Shown here: positions 1 through 8,230 of the stretch, piece by piece
Layout: every line of letters begins with the position of its first letter
How positions within the stretch are numbered: the first letter of the stretch is position 1
Source: Pseudomonas sp.
GTDB taxonomy: Bacteria; Pseudomonadota; Gammaproteobacteria; Pseudomonadales; Pseudomonadaceae
Assembly (NCBI RefSeq): GCF_002796985.1
Contig: NZ_PEKX01000004.1
Coordinates: forward strand, 62,001 to 126,000
Length of the DNA stretch: 64,000 bases
Direction: 5' to 3'
Translations under genes and position numbers: made by a program
Notes under the pieces: generated by a model
What the model saw: the letters and a program-made list of their open reading frames with translations, nothing else
What the model was told of the DNA's origin: nothing
The model's database searches: none

Positions 1-701
1 TCATCAGCTCGCCCATCGACGGCGTGATCGTCAAAATGCTGGTGCGCCCGAACCAGAGCGTCGAGGTCGGCACACCGCTCTTCGAACTGGACGAAACCAC
101 CCTGCGCAGCCGCGCCGATGTGCTGGCCAAGGAAGTCGCGGTGGCCGATGCCGAACTCATGGCGGCCAGCCAGCGCGCCTTCGACAACCCGCAGAGCAAG
201 AGCGAGCTGTCGGTGCTCGACGGCCGCTCGCGCCAGCGCCGCGCCGAACTGGCCGCCGTACAGGCGCAACTGGCGCGCACCCGCGTGCTTGCGCCGCGCG
301 CCGGCGTGGCGGTGTACAGCGACCCCAACGACTGGCTGGGCAAGCCGGTGGTCACCGGCGAACGCATCCTGCAGATCGCCGACCCGAAGGCGCCCGGCAT
401 GCGCATCCAACTGCCAGTGGCCGATGCGATTGCGCTGGAGCCAGGGGCGAAAGTCGCGCTGTTCCTCACCGCTTACCCGCTGGACCCGCTGCACGGGGAA
501 ATCCTCGATACCAGTTACCAGGCCAAGCCCAGCGACGAGGGCGTGGCCTCCTACCGCCTGCTGGCCAGCGTGCAGGACGCCCCGCCCCATGCTCGCCTGG
601 GCCTGCACGGCACCGCCAAGCTCTACGGCGAGCGCGTGGTGCTCGGCTACTACCTGCTGCGCCGCCCGCTGGCCTCGCTGCGCGCCTGGACTGGCTGGTA
701 A
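1..701 (+). CDS. HlyD-type membrane fusion (periplasmic adaptor) protein, 5' end cut
   Basis: The frame is open from base 3, so the gene begins upstream of the window. The visible start reads as a lipoyl hairpin half (PIDGVIVKMLVRPNQSVEVG), typical of HlyD/biotinyl-lipoyl adaptors. A short coiled-coil segment follows (RSRADVLAKEVAVADAEL and on), then the returning lipoyl half (ARTRVLAPRAGVAVY) and a beta-barrel domain. Such proteins bridge an inner-membrane transporter to the outer membrane. It ends 5 bp before an M50-like membrane protein that carries its own HlyD-like tail, so the two probably form one export or processing machine. The substrate cannot be read from sequence. The family call is safe; the role is inferred. 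Confidence 0.85.
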   Translation, partial: ISSPIDGVIVKMLVRPNQSVEVGTPLFELDETTLRSRADVLAKEVAVADAELMAASQRAFDNPQSKSELSVLDGRSRQRRAELAAVQAQLARTRVLAPRAGVAVYSDPNDWLGKPVVTGERILQIADPKAPGMRIQLPVADAIALEPGAKVALFLTAYPLDPLHGEILDTSYQAKPSDEGVASYRLLASVQDAPPHARLGLHGTAKLYGERVVLGYYLLRRPLASLRAWTGW

Positions 702-706
702 AGGCA

Positions 707-2806
707 ATGGACGTTGCCGCCGAAGACCTGCCCACTCCGCCGCTGCGTGACGACCTGCGCCTGGACGAAGCCGCGCCCGGCCCCGACGGCGAGCCGGTGT
801 GGGTGATCCAGGACTGCGTGCTCAACCGTTTCTATCGCATCGGCTGGCTAGAGTTCGAGTGCCTGCTGCGCTGGGAGCAGACGCCCCGGCAGATCAGCGA
901 GCAGATCGGCGAACAAACCGCGCTCAAGCCCGACGCCGAGCAGGTGCTGGGCTTCCGCCAGTTCCTCGAACACCACCAATTGCTGCGCCCCGGCCCCGAG
1001 GCGCTGGCCCGCCTGGCCGCGCGCAGTGAAGGCAAGCAGTGGACGACCTGGAACTGGTGGCTGCACCACTACCTGTTCTTCCGCATCCCGCTGCTGCGCC
1101 CGCAGCGCTTCCTGCGCGCCATCGCCGGCAGCCTCGACTGGCTGTTCAACCGCTACGTGGCGATGCTGGTGTTGCTGCTCAGCCTCGCCGGCATCGTGCT
1201 GGTGACGCACCAGTGGGACACCTTCACCCACGACGTGGTGGAGTCCTTCTCCTTCGAGGGCCTGCTCAGTTTCGCCGCCGCGCTGGTAGTGGCGAAGACG
1301 TTGCACGAGCTGGGCCACGCGCTGGTGGCGACGCGATTGGGCTTGAAAGTCGCGCACATGGGCATCGCCTTCGTGGTGATGTGGCCGATGCTCTACACCG
1401 ACACCGGCGAGAGCTGGAAGCTGCGCAGCAACCGCCAGCGGCTGGCCATCGCCAGCGCCGGGATCATCACCGAACTGGGCCTGGCCGGGCTCTCGACCCT
1501 GGGCTGGGCATTGGCCGACCCCGGCCCCTTCCGTAACGGGCTGCTGTACCTGGCGACCACCAGTTGGGCGCTGTCGCTGGCGTTGAACGCCAGCCCGTTC
1601 ATGCGCTTCGACGGCTACTTCATCTTCTCCGACCTGCTGGACTTCCCCAACCTGCACGAACGCGCCGGCGCCCTCGCGCGCACCACGCTAAGGCGCAACG
1701 TGCTGGGGCTCGACGAGCCCTGGCCGGAGCACTTCCCCACCGGCAAGCGCCGCCTGCTGGTGGCCTTCGCCTTCGGCACCTGGGTCTACCGCCTGCTGCT
1801 GTTCCTCGGTATCGCCGTGGCGGTCTATTACTTCTTCTTCAAACTGCTGGGGATCTTCCTGTTCGCCGTGGAAATCAGCTGGTTCATCGTTCAGCCCGTG
1901 TGGCGCGAACTCAAGGTCTGGTGGCAGCGCCGCGCGGAAGTGAAGCCGCGACGCAAGCTGGTCTTTCTTGCGCTGCTCGGCGCCATCGTCCTGCTGCTCG
2001 CCATTCCCTGGCGCACCCAGGTGCACGCCATGGGCGTGGCCCGCGCGGCGCAGCAGTTGCACGTCTACGCCCCCTTCCCCGCGCTGCTACGCGACCTGCG
2101 CCCCGGTGGCGAGGTCGGCAAGGGTGAAACCCTGGCAGTGATGGAGGAGCCCGATATCGCCGCCAAGGTGGCCGGCAGCGAGGCGAGCATCCGCGGCTAC
2201 CAGGGTCGCCTGGCCGGCATGCTGGCCGACCCGTCGGGGCTTAGCGAGGAAGCCGTCACCCGCCAGCGCCTGGGCGTGGAGTACCAGCAGGCCCGCGCCG
2301 CGCGCAACGAGATGGCCCGCCTCACCCTGCAAGCGCCCTTTGCCGGGCGCTGGCTGGACGTCAACCCGGACTGGAAGCCCGGCCAGTGGATCAACACCCG
2401 CGAGCCCATCGGCGTGCTGGTGGACCCGCAACACTGGCTGGTGGACGCCTACGTCAAGCAGGACGAAGTGCAGCGCCTCACCGACGGCGGCCATGTGCGC
2501 TTCTACCCCGAAGGGGTGCCGCGCCCCATCGACGGCCAGGTGGTGCTGATCGGCACCACGCGCATCGGCCAGCTGGAACAGCCGATGCTCGCCTCGCGTT
2601 ACGGCGGCCCGCTGAACGTCAACTCGCACGGCGAAGCGCTGGTGCCCAACCCGGCGCTGTTCCATGTGCTGGTGAAGCTGGACGCCCCGCCGCCGGGTTT
2701 GCATGAAACCCGTGGCCACCTGCAGATCGAGGGCGCGCGGCGTAGCTGGCTGGGTGAAGGGTTCACCCGGTTGCTGGCGGTGGCGCTGCGGGAGAGTGGG
2801 TTCTAG
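707..2806 (+). CDS. M50 (site-2 protease-like) membrane protein with N-terminal PqqD-like and C-terminal lipoyl/HlyD domains
   Basis: The 699-residue protein has three visible parts. Residues about 28-95 resemble a PqqD-type winged helix (DCVLNRFYRIGWLEFECL, then a helical end with QFLEHHQLL). Residues about 145-430 are a multi-membrane region with the zinc motif HELGH at 200-204 and a second-ligand motif FDGYF with Asp302, as in M50 peptidases. Residues about 450-600 form a split lipoyl/HlyD domain (APFPALLRDLRPGGEVGKGE, later RLTLQAPFAGRWLDV). The start at 707 follows the upstream stop by 5 bp. Known M50 proteins cut within the membrane; some fused to lipoyl and PqqD-like domains are linked to peptide export. 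Export or processing of a peptide is my inference; no precursor is visible here. Confidence 0.8.
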   Translation: MDVAAEDLPTPPLRDDLRLDEAAPGPDGEPVWVIQDCVLNRFYRIGWLEFECLLRWEQTPRQISEQIGEQTALKPDAEQVLGFRQFLEHHQLLRPGPEALARLAARSEGKQWTTWNWWLHHYLFFRIPLLRPQRFLRAIAGSLDWLFNRYVAMLVLLLSLAGIVLVTHQWDTFTHDVVESFSFEGLLSFAAALVVAKTLHELGHALVATRLGLKVAHMGIAFVVMWPMLYTDTGESWKLRSNRQRLAIASAGIITELGLAGLSTLGWALADPGPFRNGLLYLATTSWALSLALNASPFMRFDGYFIFSDLLDFPNLHERAGALARTTLRRNVLGLDEPWPEHFPTGKRRLLVAFAFGTWVYRLLLFLGIAVAVYYFFFKLLGIFLFAVEISWFIVQPVWRELKVWWQRRAEVKPRRKLVFLALLGAIVLLLAIPWRTQVHAMGVARAAQQLHVYAPFPALLRDLRPGGEVGKGETLAVMEEPDIAAKVAGSEASIRGYQGRLAGMLADPSGLSEEAVTRQRLGVEYQQARAARNEMARLTLQAPFAGRWLDVNPDWKPGQWINTREPIGVLVDPQHWLVDAYVKQDEVQRLTDGGHVRFYPEGVPRPIDGQVVLIGTTRIGQLEQPMLASRYGGPLNVNSHGEALVPNPALFHVLVKLDAPPPGLHETRGHLQIEGARRSWLGEGFTRLLAVALRESGF

Positions 2807-2893
2807 CGGTTAAGCGCGAGACGGAGTTGGGCGAAGTCCATCGCGGACAGAGTCCGCTCCTACGCAAACGGGGGCCGCGGGACCAATCAGACC

Positions 2894-2969
2894 GTAGGGC
2901 GCATAACCCGGAACGGGTTATGCGCCGGTTGCCCAGCGGCGGATAACGCTGGCGCGTTATGCGCCCTAC
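2894..2969. repeat. Interspersed inverted-repeat element (GTAGGGCGCATAAC family)
   Basis: The element is bounded by GTAGGGCGCATAAC and its exact complement GTTATGCGCCCTAC, with an inner palindrome GCATAACCC-GGAAC-GGGTTATGC. Related copies lie at 9128-9204, 25185-25225 and 35979-36012. It is a non-coding Pseudomonas interspersed repeat. Together with 3075-3099, 3113-3159 and 3211-3411 it fills most of the 739-bp gap between genes; half of a different repeat (CGCGGACAGAGTCCGCTCCTAC) lies at about 2840-2861. Confidence 0.75.
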
Positions 2970-3074
2970 GTTCTTCGGAGCGGGGCCCGCAGGCAAGATC
3001 AGGGAGGGGGAGTAGCTGGCACGAGATTTTAGATGCAGACAGTTGCTCCCGCAGGAGGGGCTCAGCGTTGGGCG

Positions 3075-3099
3075 GTTCGCGAGCAAGCTCGCTCCTACA
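3075..3099. repeat. Single REP element
   Basis: Contains the core GTTCGCGAGCAAGCTCGCTC followed by CTAC, the standard Pseudomonas REP palindrome seen at many sites in this window. Confidence 0.85.
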
Positions 3100-3110
3100 G
3101 GGGACTGCAC

Positions 3111-3159
<49 letters not shown>

Positions 3160-3210
3160 ATGAGGGTTCCAGAGAAACATCCGCGCACGCCGAATGCCCC
3201 GTTCAGGAGG

Positions 3211-3411
3211 CCTCGTTGAGGCGGAGTTTCAGGGGTTGAGCGACATGGATGTCGCGAGAGCGTTGTCGGGCCAGGGATGGCCCGTCAACGCGGGCCCCTG
3301 AAACTGCGCTTCAACGAGGGTATTTTTCGCCCCAAGCGAAAAACCGGATGATTGGGGCAAGACCTTTGCCTTCTTTGGGTCGTTTGCCAAAGAAGGTCGC
3401 CCGAGGGGGCG
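3211..3411. other. Intergenic multi-hairpin element
   Basis: Six inverted repeats lie in series. An outer imperfect pair of 25-base arms (3211-3235 and 3295-3319, 23 of 25 complementary) encloses CGACAT-GG-ATGTCG (3241-3254) and a stem CGTTG-T-CGGGCC closed by GGCCCG-T-CAACG (3261-3290). Downstream come TTTTTCGC/GCGAAAAA (3323-3343), the 10-bp perfect stem CCTTCTTTGG/CCAAAGAAGG (3369-3396) and CGCCC-GAGG-GGGCG (3398-3411). An open frame crosses it on the plus strand but encodes nothing recognisable. It is best seen as a non-coding interspersed or transcribed structured element. Confidence 0.6.
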
Positions 3412-3545
3412 AAACAAGAAGCCCGGGCGTACGCCGAAGCGGCGCTGGAACTCCCAGCCCGAGGCAGCGTAATTGCAGCTCAGGAGGTCAGGAACACCGC
3501 CAGCAGACCGCGGGCATAGCCCTCTCCAGCAGGTTCAGCGACGCT

Positions 3546-4466
3546 CTACGCCACCTCGCTCTCCACCCCTGCATCCAGGTCCACCAGCAGCTCGATCATC
3601 GCCCGCGCCGCCGCCGAAAGGCGGTCGCCGCTGCGGGTGACGATGCCGCAGCGGGCCTGGAGGATGTCGACGTTCTGCGGCAGGTTGCGCAAGTGCAGAC
3701 GCACCAGCTCCCCGCGCGCCATCGGCTCGCTCAGTGCCTCTTCCACGGCGATGCCGATGGCGTCGGTCTGGCTGACGATGCGCACCAGCGAGCCCATGTC
3801 CTCGCACTGCACATTGGTGGTGATGTCGATCTTGCCGCTCAAGTTGGCGAGCATCTTCCGCGCGCTGGGCGGGATCAGCGTGGCCGCCAGCGGGTAGGCG
3901 AACAGGTCGTTGGTGGAGAGGCTTTCCTTGGCCAGCAACGGGTGCCCCTCGCGGCAGAAGAACAGCCCGCTGCGCGGCTTCAGCGCACGGGTCTGGAAGT
4001 TCGGGTCGGCCTCGAAATGGCGAATATCGGCGACGAAGAACTCGATTTCCTCGCGGCTCAGGCTGCGCGCCAGGCGCTCCCAGTTGTCCACGCCGAACTG
4101 GATGTGGATGCGTGGGTAGCGCTGGACGAAGCGTGACACGGCGTCAGACACCAGCTTCTGCGCCGGCGCCGGCCCGCTGCCGAAACGCAGCTCGCCGGAA
4201 TCCAGCTTGTTCAGCCGGGCCACCGCGTGGCTCAGGTTGTTGGCGCCCTGCACCAGGCTCAGCGCGTGTTGCAGCACCACCTGGCCTTCGGGGGTCGGGC
4301 GCAGGTCCTTGCTGCCACGGTCCACCAGGCGGCAGCCCAGCTCCTGCTCCAGGCCCTGGATGCTGCGGCTGAACGCCGGCTGGGTGATGCCCATGGCGTC
4401 GGCGGCGCGTACGAAGCTGCGGTGTTCGTTGAGGGCGATGAAGTAGCGGAGTTGGCGCAGATCCAT
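3546..4466 (-). CDS. LysR-family transcriptional regulator
   Basis: 306 residues, normal LTTR length. The N-terminus (MDLRQLRYFIALNEHRSFVRAA, then a helix-turn-helix with GITQPAFSRSIQGLEQELG) is a classic LysR DNA-binding domain, followed by a periplasmic-binding-like effector domain. The gene is divergent from the TonB receptor gene and its dioxygenases, with a 325-bp shared upstream region holding two inverted repeats (4544-4596). By the usual LysR arrangement it probably controls those genes. The effector is unknown; a sulfur-status signal or an organosulfur ligand is a guess from context. Confidence 0.9.
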   Translation of the reverse strand: MDLRQLRYFIALNEHRSFVRAADAMGITQPAFSRSIQGLEQELGCRLVDRGSKDLRPTPEGQVVLQHALSLVQGANNLSHAVARLNKLDSGELRFGSGPAPAQKLVSDAVSRFVQRYPRIHIQFGVDNWERLARSLSREEIEFFVADIRHFEADPNFQTRALKPRSGLFFCREGHPLLAKESLSTNDLFAYPLAATLIPPSARKMLANLSGKIDITTNVQCEDMGSLVRIVSQTDAIGIAVEEALSEPMARGELVRLHLRNLPQNVDILQARCGIVTRSGDRLSAAARAMIELLVDLDAGVESEVA

Positions 4467-4543
4467 GATGCATTTCCGGCATTGAAAATAGTGGGCAAAG
4501 GCATTTGCCGCTGGGTATGCGCTGGTTTTAAATGCAAGCTCTT

Positions 4544-4596
4544 ATTCCGTCAACGAAGAATAAAACAAACATCTATTCTTTTATGAACTAAGAATA
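4544..4596. promoter_or_regulatory. Putative LysR operators between divergent genes
   Basis: Two dyads lie in the 4467-4791 gap: ATTC-N10-GAAT at 4544-4561 and the perfect TATTCTT-N9-AAGAATA at 4574-4596. Both share the ATTC...GAAT outline and sit about 80-130 bp upstream of the LysR start. They are AT-rich in a GC-rich setting, as expected for a promoter-operator. No other feature was seen in this gap. Confidence 0.45.
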
Positions 4597-4791
4597 TAGC
4601 TCAGACCAGGAGTCGCCCGATGCCAGCCCTGCACCTCCTTTCCTTGCGAATGTGCCTGTCCCGCTGTCGCTGACAGCAAAAGCCGCACCCACCCACAACG
4701 AAAAACGTCGTTCGCCACTTTTGCCTGGCGCGGCCCCGTTTTGCCTGCGATCGGCGCGCAAAGGCCTTTCGTTCAAGTTCAAGGACACAGC

Positions 4792-7173
4792 ATGACTTCG
4801 AGACATTCGCCCTTCCCCTTCAAGCCGCGCCGGCTGCGCGCTCCGGACTATGCCGTGGTGCTGTTGCTGGCCCTGGGCGGCGCCCTGCCGGTGCTCGCCG
4901 AGGAAACCGCGGACGCCACCACCGACGGTGAGCCCGGCAAACCCGTCAGCGCCGCGCCGGCCAAGGCTGACGCCACCCTGGGCAAGGTCACCGTCACCGC
5001 CCGCCGCCGCGAGGAGGACTCGCAGAAGGTGCCCACGCCGATCACCGTGGTCGGCGGCGAAACCCTGGAAACCCAGCGCGTCTACAAGGTGCAGGACCTG
5101 CAGCAGATCCTGCCCAGCGTGAACGTTGCCTTCATCCACGCGCGGCAATCGAGCATCGCGGTGCGCGGCATCGGCAACAACCCGGCCAGCGACGGCCTGG
5201 AAGGCAGCGCCGGGGTCTACCTGGACAACGTCTACCTCGGCCGCCCCGGCATGGCGGTATTCGACCTGCTGGACATCGAGCAACTGGAGCTGCTGCGCGG
5301 CCCGCAGGGCACGCTGTTCGGCAAGAACACCACGGCCGGCGTGCTGAACATCAGCACCCGCGCGCCGACCTTCAGCCCCGAGCGCAGCGTGGAAGTCTCC
5401 GGTGGCCAGGACGGCTACTTCCAGGGCAAGGGCACTGTCTCCGGCGCACTGACCGACACCCTCGCCGGGCGCGTCTCGGCCTACCGCACCCGCGATGACG
5501 GCTACATCAAGAACATCCACGACGACAACGACCTCAACGGCGGCGAGCGCCAGGGCATCCGCGGGCAACTGCTGTTCAAGCCCAACGAGGACTTCGACCT
5601 GCGCTGGATCAACGACTACAACGAGGAGGATTCGAGCAACGGCAGCATGGTGGTGTACGGTGCCGCCGACCGTTTCTGGCAGCGCGCCGCCGCCGTGGGC
5701 GCCTCGCCGATCCGCGACCCGGACCGGCACAAGGTCAACATCAATGGCCGGCAGAACGTCAGCGTGCACCAGGGCGGCAGCTCGGTGGAGGCCAACTGGA
5801 ACCTCAACGGCGGCTACAAGCTGACCTCCATCAGCGCCTACCGCTACTGGCACTTCACCCCGGCCAACGACGAGCAGCTCAACGTCTCGGCGATCAACAA
5901 TACCGGCGTGGAAGTCCACGACCGCCAGTTCTCCCAGGAAATCCGCCTGGCCTCGCCCACCGGCGGCTTCTTCGACTACGTGCTGGGCGCTTACGCGTTC
6001 AACCAGAACCTGGGCAACAAGACCTTCACCGACTACGGGCCGCTGGTCGACCGCTACCTGCTCGGCACCAACCTGAATGCGCTGAACAACACCTATTCGA
6101 AAGCCAACGGCAAGATCGAGACCGACAGCTTCGCGCTGTTCGCCCAGGGCACCTGGCACCTCACCGACAAACTGGACTTCACCGCCGGCCTGCGCGGCAC
6201 CTACGAGGAGAAGGACGCCAAGGTCGAGCGTTTCGACCCGGTCGGTGGCGCACCAGTCACCGGTGTCGGCGCGGTAGTACGACGCAACCAGCTGGGCGCC
6301 TACGACTCGGGCGACCTCAGCCTCTACAGCTTCGCGCCCTCGGCGCTGCTGAGCCTGAGCTACCAGTTCACCGACGACTTCCTGGGCTACGCGTCGCTGT
6401 CCCACGGCGAGAAGTCCGGCGGCGTGAACCTGGCCGTGGCCAGCGCGCCAACGGCCGGCGCGGACTCCCTGCTGGTCGGCCCGGAACGCGCCAACGACGC
6501 CGAGCTGGGGATCAAGACGACCCTGTTCGACAACCGTCTGCAGCTCAACACCAACATCTTCTGGACCGGCATCCACGGCTACCAGGCGACCACCCTGTAC
6601 CAGCCGCCGGGCTCCACCCAGCTGGTTTCGGTGCTCTCCAACGCGGGCAGCGTGCGTTCGCGCGGCCTGGAGTTCGAGGCCACCGCCCTGCCCATTCGCG
6701 GCCTGACGCTGAACTTCAACGGCTCCTACAACGACGTCACCTACCTGTCGTTCAAGGACGCCCCTTGCCCGGCGGAAGTCTCCACCCAGCCCGGCGCACC
6801 CGCCAGCTGCGACCTCACCGGGCAGCGCGTGGTCGGCGCGTCGAAGTGGATCGGCAACCTCAACGGCGAGTACGCCTGGAACCTCGACGACGGCATCCGC
6901 CCCTACGTGAGCGGCAGCTACTCCTACCGCTCCGAGGCCGAGGGCACGCTGGACAACTCCGACCTCTCGAAGATCGACGGCTACGGCCTGGCGAACTTCT
7001 CCGTCGGCCTGCGCAAGGACCTCGGCGACGGCCAACTGGACGCCTCGGTATGGCTGAAGAACGCGTTCGACAAGGACTACTACCTGGCCGCCTTCGCCAG
7101 CATCAACGGCTCCTACACCGCCTCGGTGGGCCAGCCGCGCACGCTGGGCGCCTCGGTCCGTTACGACTTCTGA
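4792..7173 (+). CDS. TonB-dependent outer-membrane receptor
   Basis: 793 residues from the ATG at 4792, chosen because AAGGA lies about 8 bp upstream; an in-frame TTG at 4741 lacks a good site. The product starts with a basic stretch and a hydrophobic core ending ALPVLAEE (signal peptide). A TonB-box-like VTVTARR follows, then a plug domain (PITVVGGETLETQRVYKVQDL, LRGPQGTLFGKNTTAGVLNI) and a long beta-barrel ending in RYDF with a terminal Phe. It imports large or scarce ligands using TonB energy. It stands 57 bp before an AtsK-like alkylsulfatase, so an organosulfur ligand is likely, though iron-chelate uptake cannot be excluded. Confidence 0.92.
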   Translation: MTSRHSPFPFKPRRLRAPDYAVVLLLALGGALPVLAEETADATTDGEPGKPVSAAPAKADATLGKVTVTARRREEDSQKVPTPITVVGGETLETQRVYKVQDLQQILPSVNVAFIHARQSSIAVRGIGNNPASDGLEGSAGVYLDNVYLGRPGMAVFDLLDIEQLELLRGPQGTLFGKNTTAGVLNISTRAPTFSPERSVEVSGGQDGYFQGKGTVSGALTDTLAGRVSAYRTRDDGYIKNIHDDNDLNGGERQGIRGQLLFKPNEDFDLRWINDYNEEDSSNGSMVVYGAADRFWQRAAAVGASPIRDPDRHKVNINGRQNVSVHQGGSSVEANWNLNGGYKLTSISAYRYWHFTPANDEQLNVSAINNTGVEVHDRQFSQEIRLASPTGGFFDYVLGAYAFNQNLGNKTFTDYGPLVDRYLLGTNLNALNNTYSKANGKIETDSFALFAQGTWHLTDKLDFTAGLRGTYEEKDAKVERFDPVGGAPVTGVGAVVRRNQLGAYDSGDLSLYSFAPSALLSLSYQFTDDFLGYASLSHGEKSGGVNLAVASAPTAGADSLLVGPERANDAELGIKTTLFDNRLQLNTNIFWTGIHGYQATTLYQPPGSTQLVSVLSNAGSVRSRGLEFEATALPIRGLTLNFNGSYNDVTYLSFKDAPCPAEVSTQPGAPASCDLTGQRVVGASKWIGNLNGEYAWNLDDGIRPYVSGSYSYRSEAEGTLDNSDLSKIDGYGLANFSVGLRKDLGDGQLDASVWLKNAFDKDYYLAAFASINGSYTASVGQPRTLGASVRYDF

Positions 7174-7230
7174 TCCCCATCCGCCGCGCCAGACGGCGCG
7201 GTTCTATTGCCACAGCAAGAGGACGATGAG

Positions 7231-8136
7231 ATGAGCAACGCAGCACAAGCAATCCAGCAGGACGTAGTCAGCCTCGATATCCGCCCAGTTGCCGGGCGCA
7301 TCGGCGCCGAGATTCGCGGCGTGAAGCTGTCCGGCGAGCTGGACGCCGCCACCACCGACGCCATCCAGGCCGCGCTGGTGAAGCACAAGGTGATCTTCTT
7401 CCGTGGACAGGCGCACCTCGACGACCAGGGCCAGGAGGCCTTCGCCAAGCTGCTCGGCACCCCGGTGGCGCACCCCACCGTGCCGGTGCAGGAAGGCACC
7501 CATTACCTGCTGGAACTCGACGGCGCCCAGGGCCGCCGCGCCAACTCCTGGCACACCGACGTGACCTTCGTCGACGCCTATCCCAAGGCCTCGATCCTGC
7601 GCAACTTGGTGGCCCCCGAGGCCGGCGGCGACACCGTGTGGGCCAACACCGCCAGCGCCTACGACGACCTGACGCCGGAGCTGAAAGCCCTGGCCGATTC
7701 GCTCTGGGCGGTACACAGCAACGAGTATGACTACGCCAGCGTGCGCCCGAATGTCGATCCGGCGCGCCTGGAGGAGTACCGCAAGGTGTTCACCTCCACT
7801 GTCTACGAGACCGAGCATCCAGTAGTGCGCGTGCACCCGATCAGCGGCGAGAAGACCCTGCTGCTGGGGCACTTCGTCAAGCGCCTGAAAGGCCTCTCGC
7901 AGCATGACTCCGCGCACCTGTTCGCCGTGCTGCAGAGCCACGTCACCCGCCTGGAGAACACCGTGCGCTGGCGCTGGCAGCCGGGCGACGTGGCGATCTG
8001 GGACAACCGCGCGACCCAGCACTACGCCGTGGACGACTACGGTACCCAGCCGCGCATCGTGCGCCGCGTGACCCTCGACGGCGACGTGCCGGTGGGCGTC
8101 GACGGGCAGCGCAGCCGGACGATCAAGAAGGTTTGA
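7231..8136 (+). CDS. atsK: Fe(II)/2-oxoglutarate-dependent alkylsulfatase (AtsK-like)
   Basis: 301 residues starting MSNAAQAIQQDVVSLDIRPV; the upstream in-frame ATG at 7207 adds eight unlikely residues. The protein is a TauD-family dioxygenase with the iron-binding H-x-D in NSWHTDVTFVDAYP and a distal His in RATQHYAVDDYG, followed by the 2-oxoglutarate-binding Arg region (QPRIVRRVTL). Length and text resemble Pseudomonas AtsK, which oxidises alkyl sulfate esters to an aldehyde and sulfate while turning 2-oxoglutarate into succinate. It follows the TonB receptor gene by 57 bp and precedes a second, more distant TauD homologue. Substrate identity is inferred from similarity recalled from memory. 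Confidence 0.85.
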   Translation: MSNAAQAIQQDVVSLDIRPVAGRIGAEIRGVKLSGELDAATTDAIQAALVKHKVIFFRGQAHLDDQGQEAFAKLLGTPVAHPTVPVQEGTHYLLELDGAQGRRANSWHTDVTFVDAYPKASILRNLVAPEAGGDTVWANTASAYDDLTPELKALADSLWAVHSNEYDYASVRPNVDPARLEEYRKVFTSTVYETEHPVVRVHPISGEKTLLLGHFVKRLKGLSQHDSAHLFAVLQSHVTRLENTVRWRWQPGDVAIWDNRATQHYAVDDYGTQPRIVRRVTLDGDVPVGVDGQRSRTIKKV

Positions 8137-8230
8137 GCTCTAACCCCAAAAATTGAAAGCCCCTCTCCCTAACCCTCTCCCTGAAGGGCGAGGGCTGAGG
8201 AGAGGGAATCCCCCACTCAGGACTAACCCG

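Noticed and set aside
4588..7035. 815-codon open frame on the minus strand opposite the TonB receptor
   Set aside because: High-GC shadow frame: biased composition, no domain, and it lies wholly over a clear receptor gene.
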